The notes beneath the pieces are model-generated. The model saw nothing but the letters and a program-made list of their open reading frames with translations. It ran no database searches and was not told the origin of the DNA. Below, in pieces: positions 48,101 to 59,311 of a stretch of 64,000 nucleotides of DNA. How positions within the stretch are numbered: the stretch's first letter is position 1; each line of letters starts with the position of its first letter. This stretch comes from Oxyruncus cristatus (Eukaryota; Chordata; Aves; Passeriformes; Cotingidae). The stretch covers positions 331,893-395,892 of the forward strand of contig VXAY01002121.1 in NCBI GenBank assembly GCA_013399855.1, read 5' to 3'. The translations under genes and the position numbers were made by a program.

Positions 48101-48912
48101 GGACAGGTCCATCCTCTCACCTCTGCATCCCTACCAAGGCCATGGACGTGAACAGAATGACTGAGCTTAATGACTGGCCCTGCTCCTCCGTGAAGAACTA
48201 AGCCATCCTGGTGCTGCTACTCCTACGCTTTATTTTCCTACACAGCAGTGCAAGCTTAGTGTTTAATTTTGTTTCATTAGAAGAAAATTATTTTTTAATT
48301 ATATTTCATTATTTCTCTTAATATTTTCAAGACTGGTGCTGACAGAGGCTTAACGAAATCCAATCCCTTTTTCATTACAGAGCATCTCTCGCATTCACCT
48401 CACATCTCCATTATGGGCTGTCACATGCTTCATGCACAGCAGTAATGGCCTGGGTAGGCACTCTCATAAATATCCTGCTCATCTCCACAGCAGTGGTGTA
48501 ATTGAGGGTAAACACAAATCAGTGCTGTTTGCCCATTCCTAATCTGGGTATTGCAGGTCTCTCCCACTTCTCCCTGTGTATCCTGGGTGGCTTTTCCTGA
48601 TTTAACATCAAAACGCTGTTATAAGTGGCAGAAGAGACTTGCTGAAATCATGGGAGTTCTCTGGTACTTCCTCTGTCCATGTCCAACTGTCTTAGCACAG
48701 ACTGAAGCTTTTCTGCTCAATGGTCATGTAATTCATGCTTTCTAAATGCATGGAATTCACCTGGGATTTTGTATTCAGAAGCTTTTCAGGCTTTTATGTG
48801 AGTATAATAACACAATTTTCTCTGATATTGTGTTTTCAAAGATTTCTGAAGTCAGAGGGAAAGAGCACATCTTTAGTTTCATTTTAGCTTCACTCCTGGC
48901 CAGATGTGTTGT
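48101..48912. other. Unique DNA
   Basis: No gene or named repeat was seen. Confidence 0.45.
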
Positions 48913-48917
48913 GTGAC
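48913..48917 (+). repeat. Left target-site duplication (gtgac)
   Basis: Matches 49840-49844 on the other side of the LTR. The 5-bp length fits an ERVL-type insertion. Confidence 0.8.
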
Positions 48918-49839
48918 TGTGGTGGGCTGACCCTGGCTGGATGCCAGGTGCCCACCAAAACTACTCTAGCACTCTCCTCCTCAGATGGGTAAGGGAGAGA
49001 AAATATAGCAAAAGGCTTCTGGGTCGAGATAAGGACAAGTAGAGATCACTCAGCAGTTACAGTCACAGGCAAAACAGACTTGACTTGGGGAAATTAATTT
49101 AATTTAATCAAATCAGAGTAGAATAATGAAAAAATAGGAACTAATCTCCAAACCCCTTTCCCACATCCCTCCTTTCCTCATGGGTTTAATTTTATTCCTA
49201 AATTCCAGTAACACATGGAGGCGGGAAGTGGTGTCTGTGATCAATTCATGACACCTTGTCTCTGCCTCTTTCCTCCGCAGGGCACAACTCCTCACACTCC
49301 TTCCTTGTTCCACCATGGAGTCTCTCCCATGGAAGACAGTTCTCCACAAACTTCATCAATGTGGATCCTTCCCACAGGCCTCAGCTCTTCAGGAACTACT
49401 CTGGTGTGGGTCTCTCCCATAGGGTGCCATTCTTCAGGAACAGGTTGATCCAGTGTGGGTCCCCTGCAGGGTCACAAATCCTGTCAGCAAACCTGGTCCA
49501 GTGTGGATCTCCATGGGCCACAAGGGAAGGTTCTGTCTTCTCCAAGGGCTGCAGGGGAATCTCTGCTCTGGTGCCTTCATGGGTCTCGGGATCTGCAGGG
49601 CTGTTTCTCTCACATATTCTCACTCCTCTCTCTGGCTGCACTTGTCCCTGCACATTTTTTCCCCTTTCTTCACTGTGACCCCAGAGGTCACTGATGGGTT
49701 TGGCCTTGGCCACTGAAGGGTCCATCTTGACTGGTATTGACTCTGTAGGAAGTAGAGGAGGCTTCCAGCAGCTTCTCAGAAGCCACCCCTGCAGCCCTCC
49801 CCTGGCGCTGACAAAACCTTGCCACGCAAACCCTCTACG
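48918..49839 (-). mobile_element. Solo ERVL-type LTR
   Basis: The element starts tgtggtgggctgaccctggc and ends 'gcaaaccctctacg', 922 bp between exact gtgac duplications. On the minus strand it would begin CGTAGAGGG (one base off the usual TG) and end in CCACA. Minus sense is inferred because the minus strand has an ATTAAA-type poly(A) signal (plus-strand tttaat, 49103-49108). This is followed by ccccaagtcaagtctg, equivalent to the end of the plus-sense LTR at 14419-15463. The middle carries several degenerate copies of a 'ctggtgtgggtctctcccat' unit. No internal genes remain. Open frames here (49256-49678 plus, 49396-49869 minus) are LTR sequence. I know near relatives of this LTR from songbird genomes. 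Confidence 0.9.
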
Positions 49840-50070
49840 GTGACATTGCTGCTGAGACCAATATGTCACGTATGCAACTCAAACTTTGCTCTCACGGGAA
49901 ATTTTCTGCTCTTTCTTCCGCTCTTTTTTCACCNTCCCCTGGCGCTGAAAAAACCTTGCCACGCAAACCCTCTACGGTGACATTGCTGCTGAGACCAATA
50001 TGTCACATATGCAACTCAAACTTTGCTCTCACGGGAAATTTTCTGCTCTTTCTTCCGCTCTTTTTTCACC
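49798..50070 (+). repeat. 136-bp direct duplication around an N
   Basis: 49798-49933 and 49935-50070 are 136-bp copies with two mismatches (gctgacaaaa/gctgaaaaaa and gtcacgta/gtcacata). They are separated only by the N at 49934. Each copy spans the last 42 bp of the LTR plus about 94 bp of flanking DNA, including the gtgac duplication. Contig ends that overlap but were not merged would look exactly like this. A real tandem duplication is the alternative. Confidence 0.95.
49934..49934. other. Single N at assembly join
   Basis: One unknown base lies exactly between the two 136-bp copies, which points to an assembly join. Confidence 0.97.
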
Positions 50071-51513
50071 ACGTAATTTTGAATTATGAACTCCAGTTCG
50101 ATGGCAGAGCCTGGATCCACTTTACTCTTTCCAGAATGAAGTGATACAGTTCTCATTTTGCACTTAAGGGTTGAAATTTCTTCACCAAAGAGAGTTGGTC
50201 AAGCAGACATAAAAGAATTGAAATCACCAGATCACAGTTCACTGCACAGAGGTGGTCAATGGGTGCTATGTAGCAGCCTGACTCAAAGGATACTCTGCAT
50301 GTGATGAGTGATTTAGGCAGTCTGATAAAACTTTGAGTTGAGGACTGTTTTACTCCTATATGCTACAAATATTAGGTCCAATTCTAAAAAAATCATTGCT
50401 TAGTGAAAAAAATTTGTAGGAATAAATTTAAAAAAAAGAAAGAAGGAATAAATTTATCTTTCTTTTTTTAAATCTCATTTATCCATAACTTCTCCCATTT
50501 TAGGGTTCATGTGTGGTGTAATCTAGAGGACAATTCCACCAAAAAATTCAACTTTTTCAGTATTTAATCATAAAACCCTAATGGATTTTTTAAACCATGA
50601 AAAAAAGGACAATGATCTGAACCACAGGGGAGGCATTGTGGGTAGTTTGGTAAGAACATTATAAACCTTTTTCCTGTGAGATTTTTTTCTGATGTTTTTT
50701 CAAGGCATCTCTCTACTGGCAGGAGAAGCACTGGAGGGAACAACACATTTACTAGGAGATGCATCTCGATTTAGAGGGTGTTGATTCCTCTGTTGAAAAC
50801 ACTGAATTGTGAGGTCATCTCTGCATATCAGCATAGGGAACGTCAGAGCATCAAGTATTTCTTGGAATGAAGAAAACAAAGACCAGAATTTCACTTCCTG
50901 CCTATTTTCCACTTTCTTCTTCCCCTCTCCCCACTGCAAAATAAGGGTCAGTGTGCAAAATCCTACAAAGGTCTCTTATCCAGCTGCAGCAGGGAAGGAT
51001 TTTTATTTTTTTGACTGTTTGCTTTTCCACAATAGCATTTCTTTATTATCCGTGAGGCCAGGAAAAAGAAAATATAAATCTGAGTGATTTTAAATTCCCA
51101 GTGTGCCATTTCTTCCCTTGATTTCTAGGTAGCTTTGAATAGCATGACAATGGTTAAACTATATGTACTGTCAAATTTATTTTAAATAATTATACACTAG
51201 AAGGGTTACATTGGGAGGTGAATGCCTATAATTTGTGCTGTGCCAGTAGCTTTCAATTAAATCTCAATTTGATCTCTTGGAGCATCCTGGCCCAAATTTG
51301 CAGCTGATTCCACCTTGAGCTTCAGAATTTAATCAAGTATTTAGGGTGAAGGAAATAATTTCTTAGGTGCTGCAATGACTTTGTAATCTTCCATGATGAG
51401 ATATTGAAACGACAAACATGAACAAAGCGAAAAGCAGTTTTGTGGTGAGATGTCTGAGGATGAATTGTACGTCATACAAGTGTTCATTCTTTACTTACAC
51501 TGCTACAGGTGAA
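50071..51513. other. Unique DNA
   Basis: No gene was seen. A short A/T stretch with a repeated 'aggaataaattta' pair (about 50419 and 50445) separates A-runs. Confidence 0.45.
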
Positions 51514-51946
51514 GGGGAACACCTCTCCTGTGAGGAAAGGCTGAAAGAATTGGGATTGTTCAGCCTGGAGGAGGGGAGGATCTGGGATAACCTTATTGTG
51601 GCCTTTCAGTACTTAAGTACTTAAAAGGGGTTTGCAAGAGAGCCAGAGAGGGACTTTTGACAAGTGCATGTAGTGACAGGACAAGGGGGAATGGCTGTAA
51701 ACTGCAAAAGGGCAGCTTTAGATTGGATATTAGGAAGAAATTCCTTACTGTGAAGGTGGTGAGGCCCTGGCACAGGTTGCCGAGAGAGGTTGCTGATGTC
51801 CCATTCCTGGAAGTGTTCAAGGCCAGGTTGGACTGGGCTTGGAGAAACCTGATCTAGTGGAAAGTGTCCCTGCCCACTGCAGGGGGTTGGAACGAGATTA
51901 TCTTCAAGGTCCCTTCCAACACAAACCATTCTGTGCTTATATGATT
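51514..51946 (+). mobile_element. CR1 LINE 3' part
   Basis: 'ggggaacacctctcctgtga', 'gggattgttcagcctggagg', 'gcagctttagattggatatt', 'ggtgaggccctggcacaggt' and 'gtgtccctgcccactgcag' lead to 'ttctgtgcttatatgatt'. About 430 bp, from the region just after the ORF2 stop to the tail. Well preserved. Confidence 0.95.
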
Positions 51947-53939
51947 GCCTAAAGACACCAACAGTTTTTGTAGCACTGACTGAACTCCCAGAGCAGCTCC
52001 CAGGCTAGGTTAAAAAGTAAAATAATTTCCACATCCACATCTGTCTCATTTAAAGGTGACTTGCATGGCTGGATGTCTAAATCAAAACCAGTATGGGAGG
52101 TGCCAAGCCAAAAGCAAACTTTAAAACATGTTTCTTGCTTGGGGTGCCCATGAGCTTGGACATATTATCTTCCATATCAGCTTTTGGAGGTTCTGCTGGG
52201 TTCTGTCTGGATAGCCTTAAATATAGAATTATAGGGAGAGCTCTTCCATGACCTCTAGGTACCTTTCAATGCACTTTAACAGTACATCTTGCATGGTTTC
52301 ACCATGGTTCAGCAAATCTCATGTCAGGACAAAGAAGAAACTTCTCTCACACTGAAAAGTAATTAGGAAAATACATTACTGTTTAAGGAAAGCATTTAGT
52401 GAAGATGAAGTAAGGTACAAAAAGAAACTTGTACAAGACGTAAAAACTTTGTCTGAAAAAAACTAAGTATGAAATAGTAGGAAGGCATTTCAAGGTTGCA
52501 GAAGATAATTCCAAAATTTTTAATGACTTACAGAATTTAAATAGGCCTTTTTACTCTTAACTGAGTGTCAATAGAAGTCTCAGGCACTGAGTATTGTGGG
52601 AATAATAAAGTTAAGAAACTGTGATATGCAATCTTGCCTGGAATCTACTGTGCAAAATAAAATAACAGTTCTGTGTACCTTGTATTTCCTTCATCCTGAC
52701 TAGCAAGATGCAAGAAGACAATCTGACGTGACAATGCAAACTTGTGTGGCCTGGACTTGTGCTGCTTGCACCTGCTTGTGGAGTGCTTCACATCGACAGC
52801 CAGCAACACACAGCTCTAGATTGCTGAGAAATCTCAGTGTGTGACGAATGCCCCAGTACTTCTGGGATTGTCTCTCTCTGTAAAACACGTTAAAATATCA
52901 GAATGAAACGAAAGGCATTTTCCCAACCAATTTCCTGACAGAGTGAAACTTGGTGCTAACAAGAGTTTTACAACTTGAATGAGTTTTAATCAACCCTTAA
53001 TGGGTAGTTTCTCTGTGTGCTGCAGTTATTAGTCACATTGGCTTTGATTCCAGTGATTTTGGGGTCTTACTATAAATGTGCTGTATTATTTCTGAAACAC
53101 AGAGAAATAAACAAGAAATTCCTATTGGTGGCTACCAGGACCAGGTTTACCATCCACTTATGCACAACTTTGAATCCATTTCTTCTTAAAAACACATGTA
53201 TGCACATAATTTTGAGCCTACAATGTTTTCCAACTCATGGGATGCTTCTCACAAGGATTATAGCAGTGACCGAGCTTTAAATTAAATTAAATCAAGCTCT
53301 GAACACACTTACCTATTTGCTCTTGGGTGTCATCAAGACAGAGCTGGGAAGGATGTTTTTCCCATTGGAAGCATATATATTTCCTTACTCAACTCCTAAG
53401 GAAACATGGTTGTTTATTCAGCAATTATAACTCTCCTTTGTTATGTTTTCTTTTGGCTACTCTGTTCACCTTCCATAATCCCTTGTTTAACACAATTCAC
53501 TGCAAGAAACAGCAAGTCTTCATCTGTTTCAGTTTAAGATTTTATTTTGTGCCAGCTCTTGTTACACTGAACTTCAGGAACGTAGGGATATTAAGTAGAT
53601 GTTAAGTACAATGACCTTTGGTCAACAGCAGGAAACTGCCCAAAGGACCAGAAATCTGTTGGGACTGGACAGACTTCCAAAGTGTGTGTATGAGAGATGT
53701 GATTTTTCAGTCAGCTTGGAGTAACTCCTAATGAAAGGAAACACGAGTACGAAGTTTGGATGAAACCCAGTGGATGAAGTAGTGGCTGTGGGATTCAGAA
53801 GTGTACATTCCCTTCACAGATTCATCTTCAACATCTAGTCTAATAGTATCAACCTTGAGTAATCAAGGGAGACAGGTAATGTACGGCCTCAGCTCATGTG
53901 ACTGGGATTTGGAGATCTGCGAGGTCATCTAAGGCACAC
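51947..53939. other. Unique DNA
   Basis: No gene was seen. Plus-strand frames of 87 and 92 codons (53017-53280, 53327-53605) have no recognisable domain and lie in AT-rich sequence. Confidence 0.45.
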
Positions 53940-54425
53940 AATCACAGAATGGGTCAGGTTGGGAGGGACCTCAGTGCGTCTTCTGGTTCAACCCCTGTGC
54001 TCAGGCAGGGTCACATTGCACAGGATGGTGTCCAGATGGTTCTTGAGAATCTCCAGTGAGGGAAACTCCACAACCTCTCTGGGCAATCTGTTCCAGAGCA
54101 CTGTCACTGCACAGGAAAGAAGTTCTGCCCATTGTTCAGGTGGAACTTCCTGTGCATCAGTTTCTGAGTTCAGCCCTCAGCCTGTACTGGTGCATGGGGT
54201 TATTCTTCCCAGGGTGCAGGACCTTGCATTTGCCTTTGTTGAACTCCAGACAGTTCCTCTTTGCCCATCTCTCCAACCTGTTGAGGTCCTTCTGAAGGGC
54301 TACACAGCCTTCTGGTGTATCAGCCACTCCTCCCAGCTTTGTATCAGCAGTGAGCTTGCTAAGGAGGCACTTTACTCCTTCATCCAAGTCATTTATGAAC
54401 AAGTTAAACAATGCTGAGCCCAAAT
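53940..54425 (-). mobile_element. CR1 LINE with RT C-terminal fragment
   Basis: The reversed tail 'atcacagaatgggtcaggtt' is followed by 'tcaggcagggtcacattgca', 'ctctctgggcaatctgttcc' and then coding remains to 54425. The orientation is minus and the 5' end is truncated within ORF2. A jump near 54165 suggests an internal deletion between the ORF2 remnant and the 3' untranslated part. Confidence 0.93.
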
Positions 54426-54429
54426 GCAA
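54157..54429 (-). pseudogene. CR1 ORF2 fragment, end of RT domain
   Basis: A 90-codon open remnant of the CR1 ORF2 protein, which in intact elements joins an endonuclease to a reverse transcriptase. Visible blocks are 'ALFNLFINDLDEG' (near residue 6) and 'TADTKLGG' (the family usually has FADDTKLGG, so one aspartate of the RT catalytic pair is lost). Further on come 'LQKDLNRLERWA' and 'LEFNKGKCKVLHPGKNN'. Everything upstream of the catalytic block is missing, so it cannot be functional. The frame runs past the CR1 edge by a few bases. The start codon is incidental. Confidence 0.9.
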
Positions 54430-55290
54430 GTGCCTATTTTTCTAAAATTAGATCTGAGATCCAGATTCCATTCCTCATCTCTCCATGTACTAGCAAAGAG
54501 ACTCTAAATAGTATTTATAAAAAATTCAGCTCATATTACAATCATTGGATACAGAGGGTTTGCTTTTCACTTAGCATCTTTCCTCTTCCCCCCAAAAAAG
54601 ACTATCCTGAACATCCTGAAGCTCTTTTCAAATTCAAGTGCAATAAGGTACTTTTTAAAAGCAGAATTAACTGTTCCAATGACAACTCACAGTTCAGACA
54701 TCCCTCCATCCAAAATTACTTCAATGAGTACACCCTAGAGATGTTATGTAAAAGGATGTTCTAAGGAGGGATATGCTCAGAGTCTCCTGCTGACATTGCT
54801 CCATTTTACTAAAATCCTCGTATTCCCCCAAAAAAATAGGTTAGAATGCAGGTGTCTGACTTCTCAGAAGAATGAACTTGACACAAGGATGCTCAGACGT
54901 CATTCTTCCTCAGTTCTTCCCTCTAGTGCTGTTCTACTTTGCATTAAATGTTTAAAAGTCTTTGGAGACAGAGAGAGTTGGTCCTTATCGGGGCAATCAG
55001 GACATATGCTCTAGAAGTGGGACACCTGTTTTTCAGTTTCAGTGCTAATGAATATTTAATTTGTACATAGTAGGACACCAGCCATTGATGAAACCAAAAA
55101 GGGAAAAATCTTCCCACAAGTGGATAAAATACACCGTAGTGGACACAGCCAAGAGATTTGAGGTGTTTCCTTCATCTACCCGATGGAAATTTAAACTGTT
55201 TCTTTTAGCTGGGAGACTGTCTTTGCCAGCAGACCACAGTGAATCCAGGCTTCATTTAGCTTTCATTTTTACAACTAACCAACACAGTAT

Positions 55291-55293
<3 letters not shown>

Positions 55294-55321
<28 letters not shown>
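55294..55321. repeat. Poly-T run (T28)
   Basis: 28 uninterrupted T. No TTTATT within 30 bp to the right and no obvious flanking duplication, so retrocopy origin is not supported. Confidence 0.95.
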
Positions 55322-55926
55322 GCAGAGCAGTCACATAGTTCATATTTTTCTTCAATGAGAAACAACAAACCCAAACTAAACATAGGTTTCACTATTCCCT
55401 TTTCTGTCCCTTCCCCTTTCTCAGTTCAGCAGTCACACAAAAAGGTCACTACTTCGAGCAGGCTCTAACCATCATGATCAGATCCCAAAGATGCGTAAAG
55501 AACCACTGGGAATCAGTCCAAAGTTCCCACTACCACTAAGGATTAATTCCATTTTCATAACTCTACTTACATCTTCAGCAGCTGGGGTTGTTTTGGTCTT
55601 TGTTTGAGCATAACCTTAATGCAGATCCCATGTATTTATGATTTCCTCTGTGAGCTATGAGGATGTGTTCCTTCACCTCAAAACAGAAGTTAGAACTCTT
55701 TATATGTAAAATGTCAGTTCATGACTACTGGAGAGACATATTTCTTGTTTGCATGCGTCTTCCTTACTTTCCCCCTTCCCATTCCTATCTCCAAGCAAAA
55801 TTATTCAAAAGATAAGAAAAAAATGTCAAAACTTCAATACATTTTTTTTTCAGAATTGTTCATTGTTACCTGAAAATACGAGTCCTGGTGTACACATTAG
55901 AGCTAAGTGATGATAAAAACCCAAGG

Positions 55927-55955
55927 AAAATAAAAATAAAAATAAAAAATTAAAA
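55927..55955. repeat. (AAAAT)n microsatellite
   Basis: About four to five imperfect AAAAT units. Confidence 0.9.
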
Positions 55956-58557
55956 GGAATGAAAAGAAAATAATCATACTGACATTTCCCCGAAAATGGA
56001 ATGTTCTTTTTATACAAATACCGAAGACTGGTTTCATTGCTGGGTGTCAAGGGGTCACTCGATAGCAAAAGCTCCTGCATGTCACTCAATCTACACTTTG
56101 GCATTTTTCCAATAGGAACTTGCTTTCTATGGGGGGAAAAAAGTACTGGGGTCAGTGTAATGTTAAATGAATAATGAATATGTGAGACAGTTGTTAAGGT
56201 ACTCTAATACCTTTTTAACTGCATGGGCAATAGGATCAGGGTATTTCTGCTGAAGCTTAAGAAAAACCCTATCTACTGCCAAATTCTAAAATTTTTCACT
56301 GCCAATCAAACACTGGACTGCAGGACCAGGTTTGCTAAAGCATCATCATCTTTTTGTTTCTCTCAGCTATTCCCACTTACAATGTTATCTTCACTGTGGG
56401 TCTGAAACGGGGTTGTTAGGCAAGTTGACAGTATAGTATTATAGTCTGAGAGACCAATCTTCCAGCAGTGCCATTAACTTCAAATTTTGGGAAGACTATA
56501 ATTACAGGAGAATGTTAGTATTGCCTTGAAAGCCAGAATGGAGACCTCATGCCTACAAAGGAGGAAAGGAAAACCTTAAAATAATTATTCACATTTCTAC
56601 CCTTAGCTTCCTCTGTGACTTTAATCAACTTACTGCTCTTGGAAGTTGTAGCTAAAAATCAGCTAATGTTACTTACAATCTTCTGCAGCAAATCCTGAAA
56701 TCTATGTATGACAAGCATTTCATAAAACACCATCTTACCATCTCTATTATTTGTTACTTTTCCTCCTCACAGCTAACAATCACCTTTGACATAACATTAC
56801 TCATAATGGACTCAAAAGACTTGTAGACAATTTTCCAAGTCATTATGCTCATTAAGTCTACTCTGTCACAGACTTATACGCAACAGGAGTGGTTTTTTGT
56901 GTGACATAAGTATACATCTGACTCAAATACAGCCCAACTATTTTTGAAGTTACACATGTGGGCATTGCTCAATCATCTTTCCTATTACTTTCAGTGCTCT
57001 GAGTTTTAGAAGAGTAAACGGATTATTTGGAGGTGAATTGAAGTGTGTTCAAAGCGTCCAAACAGGACAGGAATGAGCCAACACACAAATTTATTTGCCA
57101 AAAAAAAAAAAATGAATTTCTTACAAATATGAATTGACTTAGGAAAATAATTTCAACCAAAAAAAGTGGACATGAATAGTATCCATCTAAAGAGCTACTT
57201 AAATTTAATCTTAGGAAATGGATTAAGAACCTCCACAAAACAAAGCCAAGTGTTTCGTGTTGAATGAGATATTTGTATTAGAGGAAATAATATGTTCTCC
57301 ACTATCCCTGCTCAGCATTGTCTGGAACAAATCTGTGCTCTTCAGTGAAATAAACGTTTCAAGCAAGCCAAGAACAGAACCAGATGGTCTTACCAACGTA
57401 CTAAGTAGAATCACAAAATATTCAAAAGCATCTCATATAAAACAGGTTGCCATAATAGCGTTTAAAACACCTTTGAACTAATAATACATAAGTTCCTTGC
57501 ATAAATACTTGAGCTTGACAATCAGTTTTGGTCTGAGTTCACTTGAGTCTTGCTAACAAAGTTTCACTGTTACCCTTCTGCACCATTCAGGTTCTGAAGT
57601 ACACCCAGGGTCTGTCAACAGATGGAGATGCTTGAATGGCTTTCACTCTCCTGTGTGAGGTGTGTGTTCACTCAACTGCTTTCAGACAAGTCAGCAAGAG
57701 CTGGAATTGTTCAGTATTTCCAAATATTTCTTATTCTTTAATTATGTGGCTTGTGAAATTTGATATCTAATTTGGGGCCCTCAGTTTAGAAAATTTCAGT
57801 GTGAAAACACTGGGCCTACCCAAAGACAGTGAGAGCTTTTTCCCTACAAACATCTACCTCACGCTTCAAAGGAGAAATTTAGTGGCAGCATTGAAAATAC
57901 GGTCATAATACATTTTAAGCACCTGCTCTAAAACTGCCAGAACGTAAGTTCAAAAATCTGTCCATTGTCTGACATGAAACTGGAGAATTATTTTTTAATT
58001 TCACAAACCTATTATAGGCACGAGCTTTTATTCTAAGCCTTAAAAGCCGTTGTGAGAACTGAAGCTATCGCTGTCTGCCTCCCCCCTCCCAAGCACACTG
58101 CTGTTGTCTTATACACAATCTTTCCTTTTCTACCCTCAGCACAATGAACCACTTTGAAATATCACTGTCTGCTCCGGCTGCTCCATGTGTCTGTGCAAAG
58201 TAAAACAGGCAGAAAGTAGCTGGGTGGGCAAACATAATGGCTAGAAGAGAGATGAGTAATCAAAACAAGAGCTTGTGTGTTGTGTTAGCCTAATATTACT
58301 ACTTTGTCTTTCTATTCTATTGGCATTTAGAGGGAAAAAGGAAATTCTAAGCAGTACTAAACTAAACATAGTTCATGAATACAAAGTGTTTCTGCCAACA
58401 AAGCAAAGATTGCAGTTTATACAATGCAAATGAAGAATTGTTACAAAATTCTATTGTTCATGAGTCTGGAAAGCTTTAGCATATCTATGGGGATTATCTA
58501 AGCCTATCTTGTGTTTTCTTGGGCTTTCTTTTTCTGCTAACAATTTTTTTTTCTTTC

Positions 58558-58579
58558 TTTTTTTTTTTTTTTTTTTTTT
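58558..58579. repeat. Poly-T run (T22)
   Basis: T22 preceded by interrupted T/C sequence from about 58543. Confidence 0.95.
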
Positions 58580-58681
58580 GAGATATGTAAGTGTGAGATT
58601 TACCTGGTTCAAAATCTGGACAAACTCAAGACTGTACAGACCTTAATTGTAACTCATAAATTCAATTACCAGTTTATGGCA

Positions 58682-58720
58682 AGACAAAGAAACAAAGAAA
58701 CAAACAAGCAAACAAAAAAG
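58682..58720. repeat. (CAAA)n/(GAAA)n low-complexity DNA
   Basis: Alternating caaa, gaaa and caag tetranucleotides over about 39 bp. Confidence 0.9.
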
Positions 58721-59277
58721 ACACTATTTGGGCATCATTTGAATATTTCAGATGCTCCATTGCCTGGTGCTCATGGACTTTTCTTTGAATCTGATTTGGT
58801 TCCTTTTTAGGATAAGGTCTATTTGCTATTTTCCGTGGTCTAATTTTTAGACAGAGGATAAGTTAAATTCGTTACTGGAGCATTTTAGTCTTCCTCTTAT
58901 GTAATATGAAGTAATTTTTAAGTTGAATTCTAATTATGTCAGTTTATGTTTTGAAAAATGTAAAGTATGGACATTTCTACAGGACTTCAGAACATTATCA
59001 AGGCTTGGAAGAGTTTATGTATATGTAGCCCTAATCTAAATTGTCGCAGATGAAGTTCAAAACATGTAAAAATAGCTACAAATTAAGAGTTACGTTTTTG
59101 GGGTTTTTTTCTGTAACCTCTCTATTTTTCTGGATGTTTTCAGCTCTTGAAGGGTATCACCTTTCCTGTTTACAGAAACTGGAAACCAAAATCTTTCGGT
59201 AACAGCTGAAAAGAAAATAATTTACCTTTTTTGTTAATGGTGGTTTTCTTTTTTTTTTAAAGGAAACAAATATCTTC

Positions 59278-59311
59278 TATTTATTTATTTATTTCTCTGT
59301 ATATATATATT
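59278..59311. repeat. (TTTA)n then (TA)n
   Basis: Four TTTA units, a short spacer and about five TA units. Confidence 0.9.

Noticed and set aside
49256..49869. Open frames of 140 (plus) and 157 (minus) codons
   Set aside because: Both sit in the 48918-49839 LTR and reflect its degenerate internal repeats, not a gene.
53959..54417. 152-codon plus-strand frame
   Set aside because: It is antisense to the CR1 ORF2 remnant on the minus strand.
54411..54764. 117-codon plus-strand frame
   Set aside because: Its start lies in the edge of an antisense CR1 and the rest has no recognisable motif.
55061..55468. 135-codon plus-strand frame
   Set aside because: It is kept open by the T28 run (a phenylalanine string), has no domain, and is AT-rich on both sides.
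55294..55900. Antisense processed pseudogene to the right of the T28 run
   Set aside because: No TTTATT within 30 bp of the run, no target duplication and no recognisable protein in the sequence to its right.
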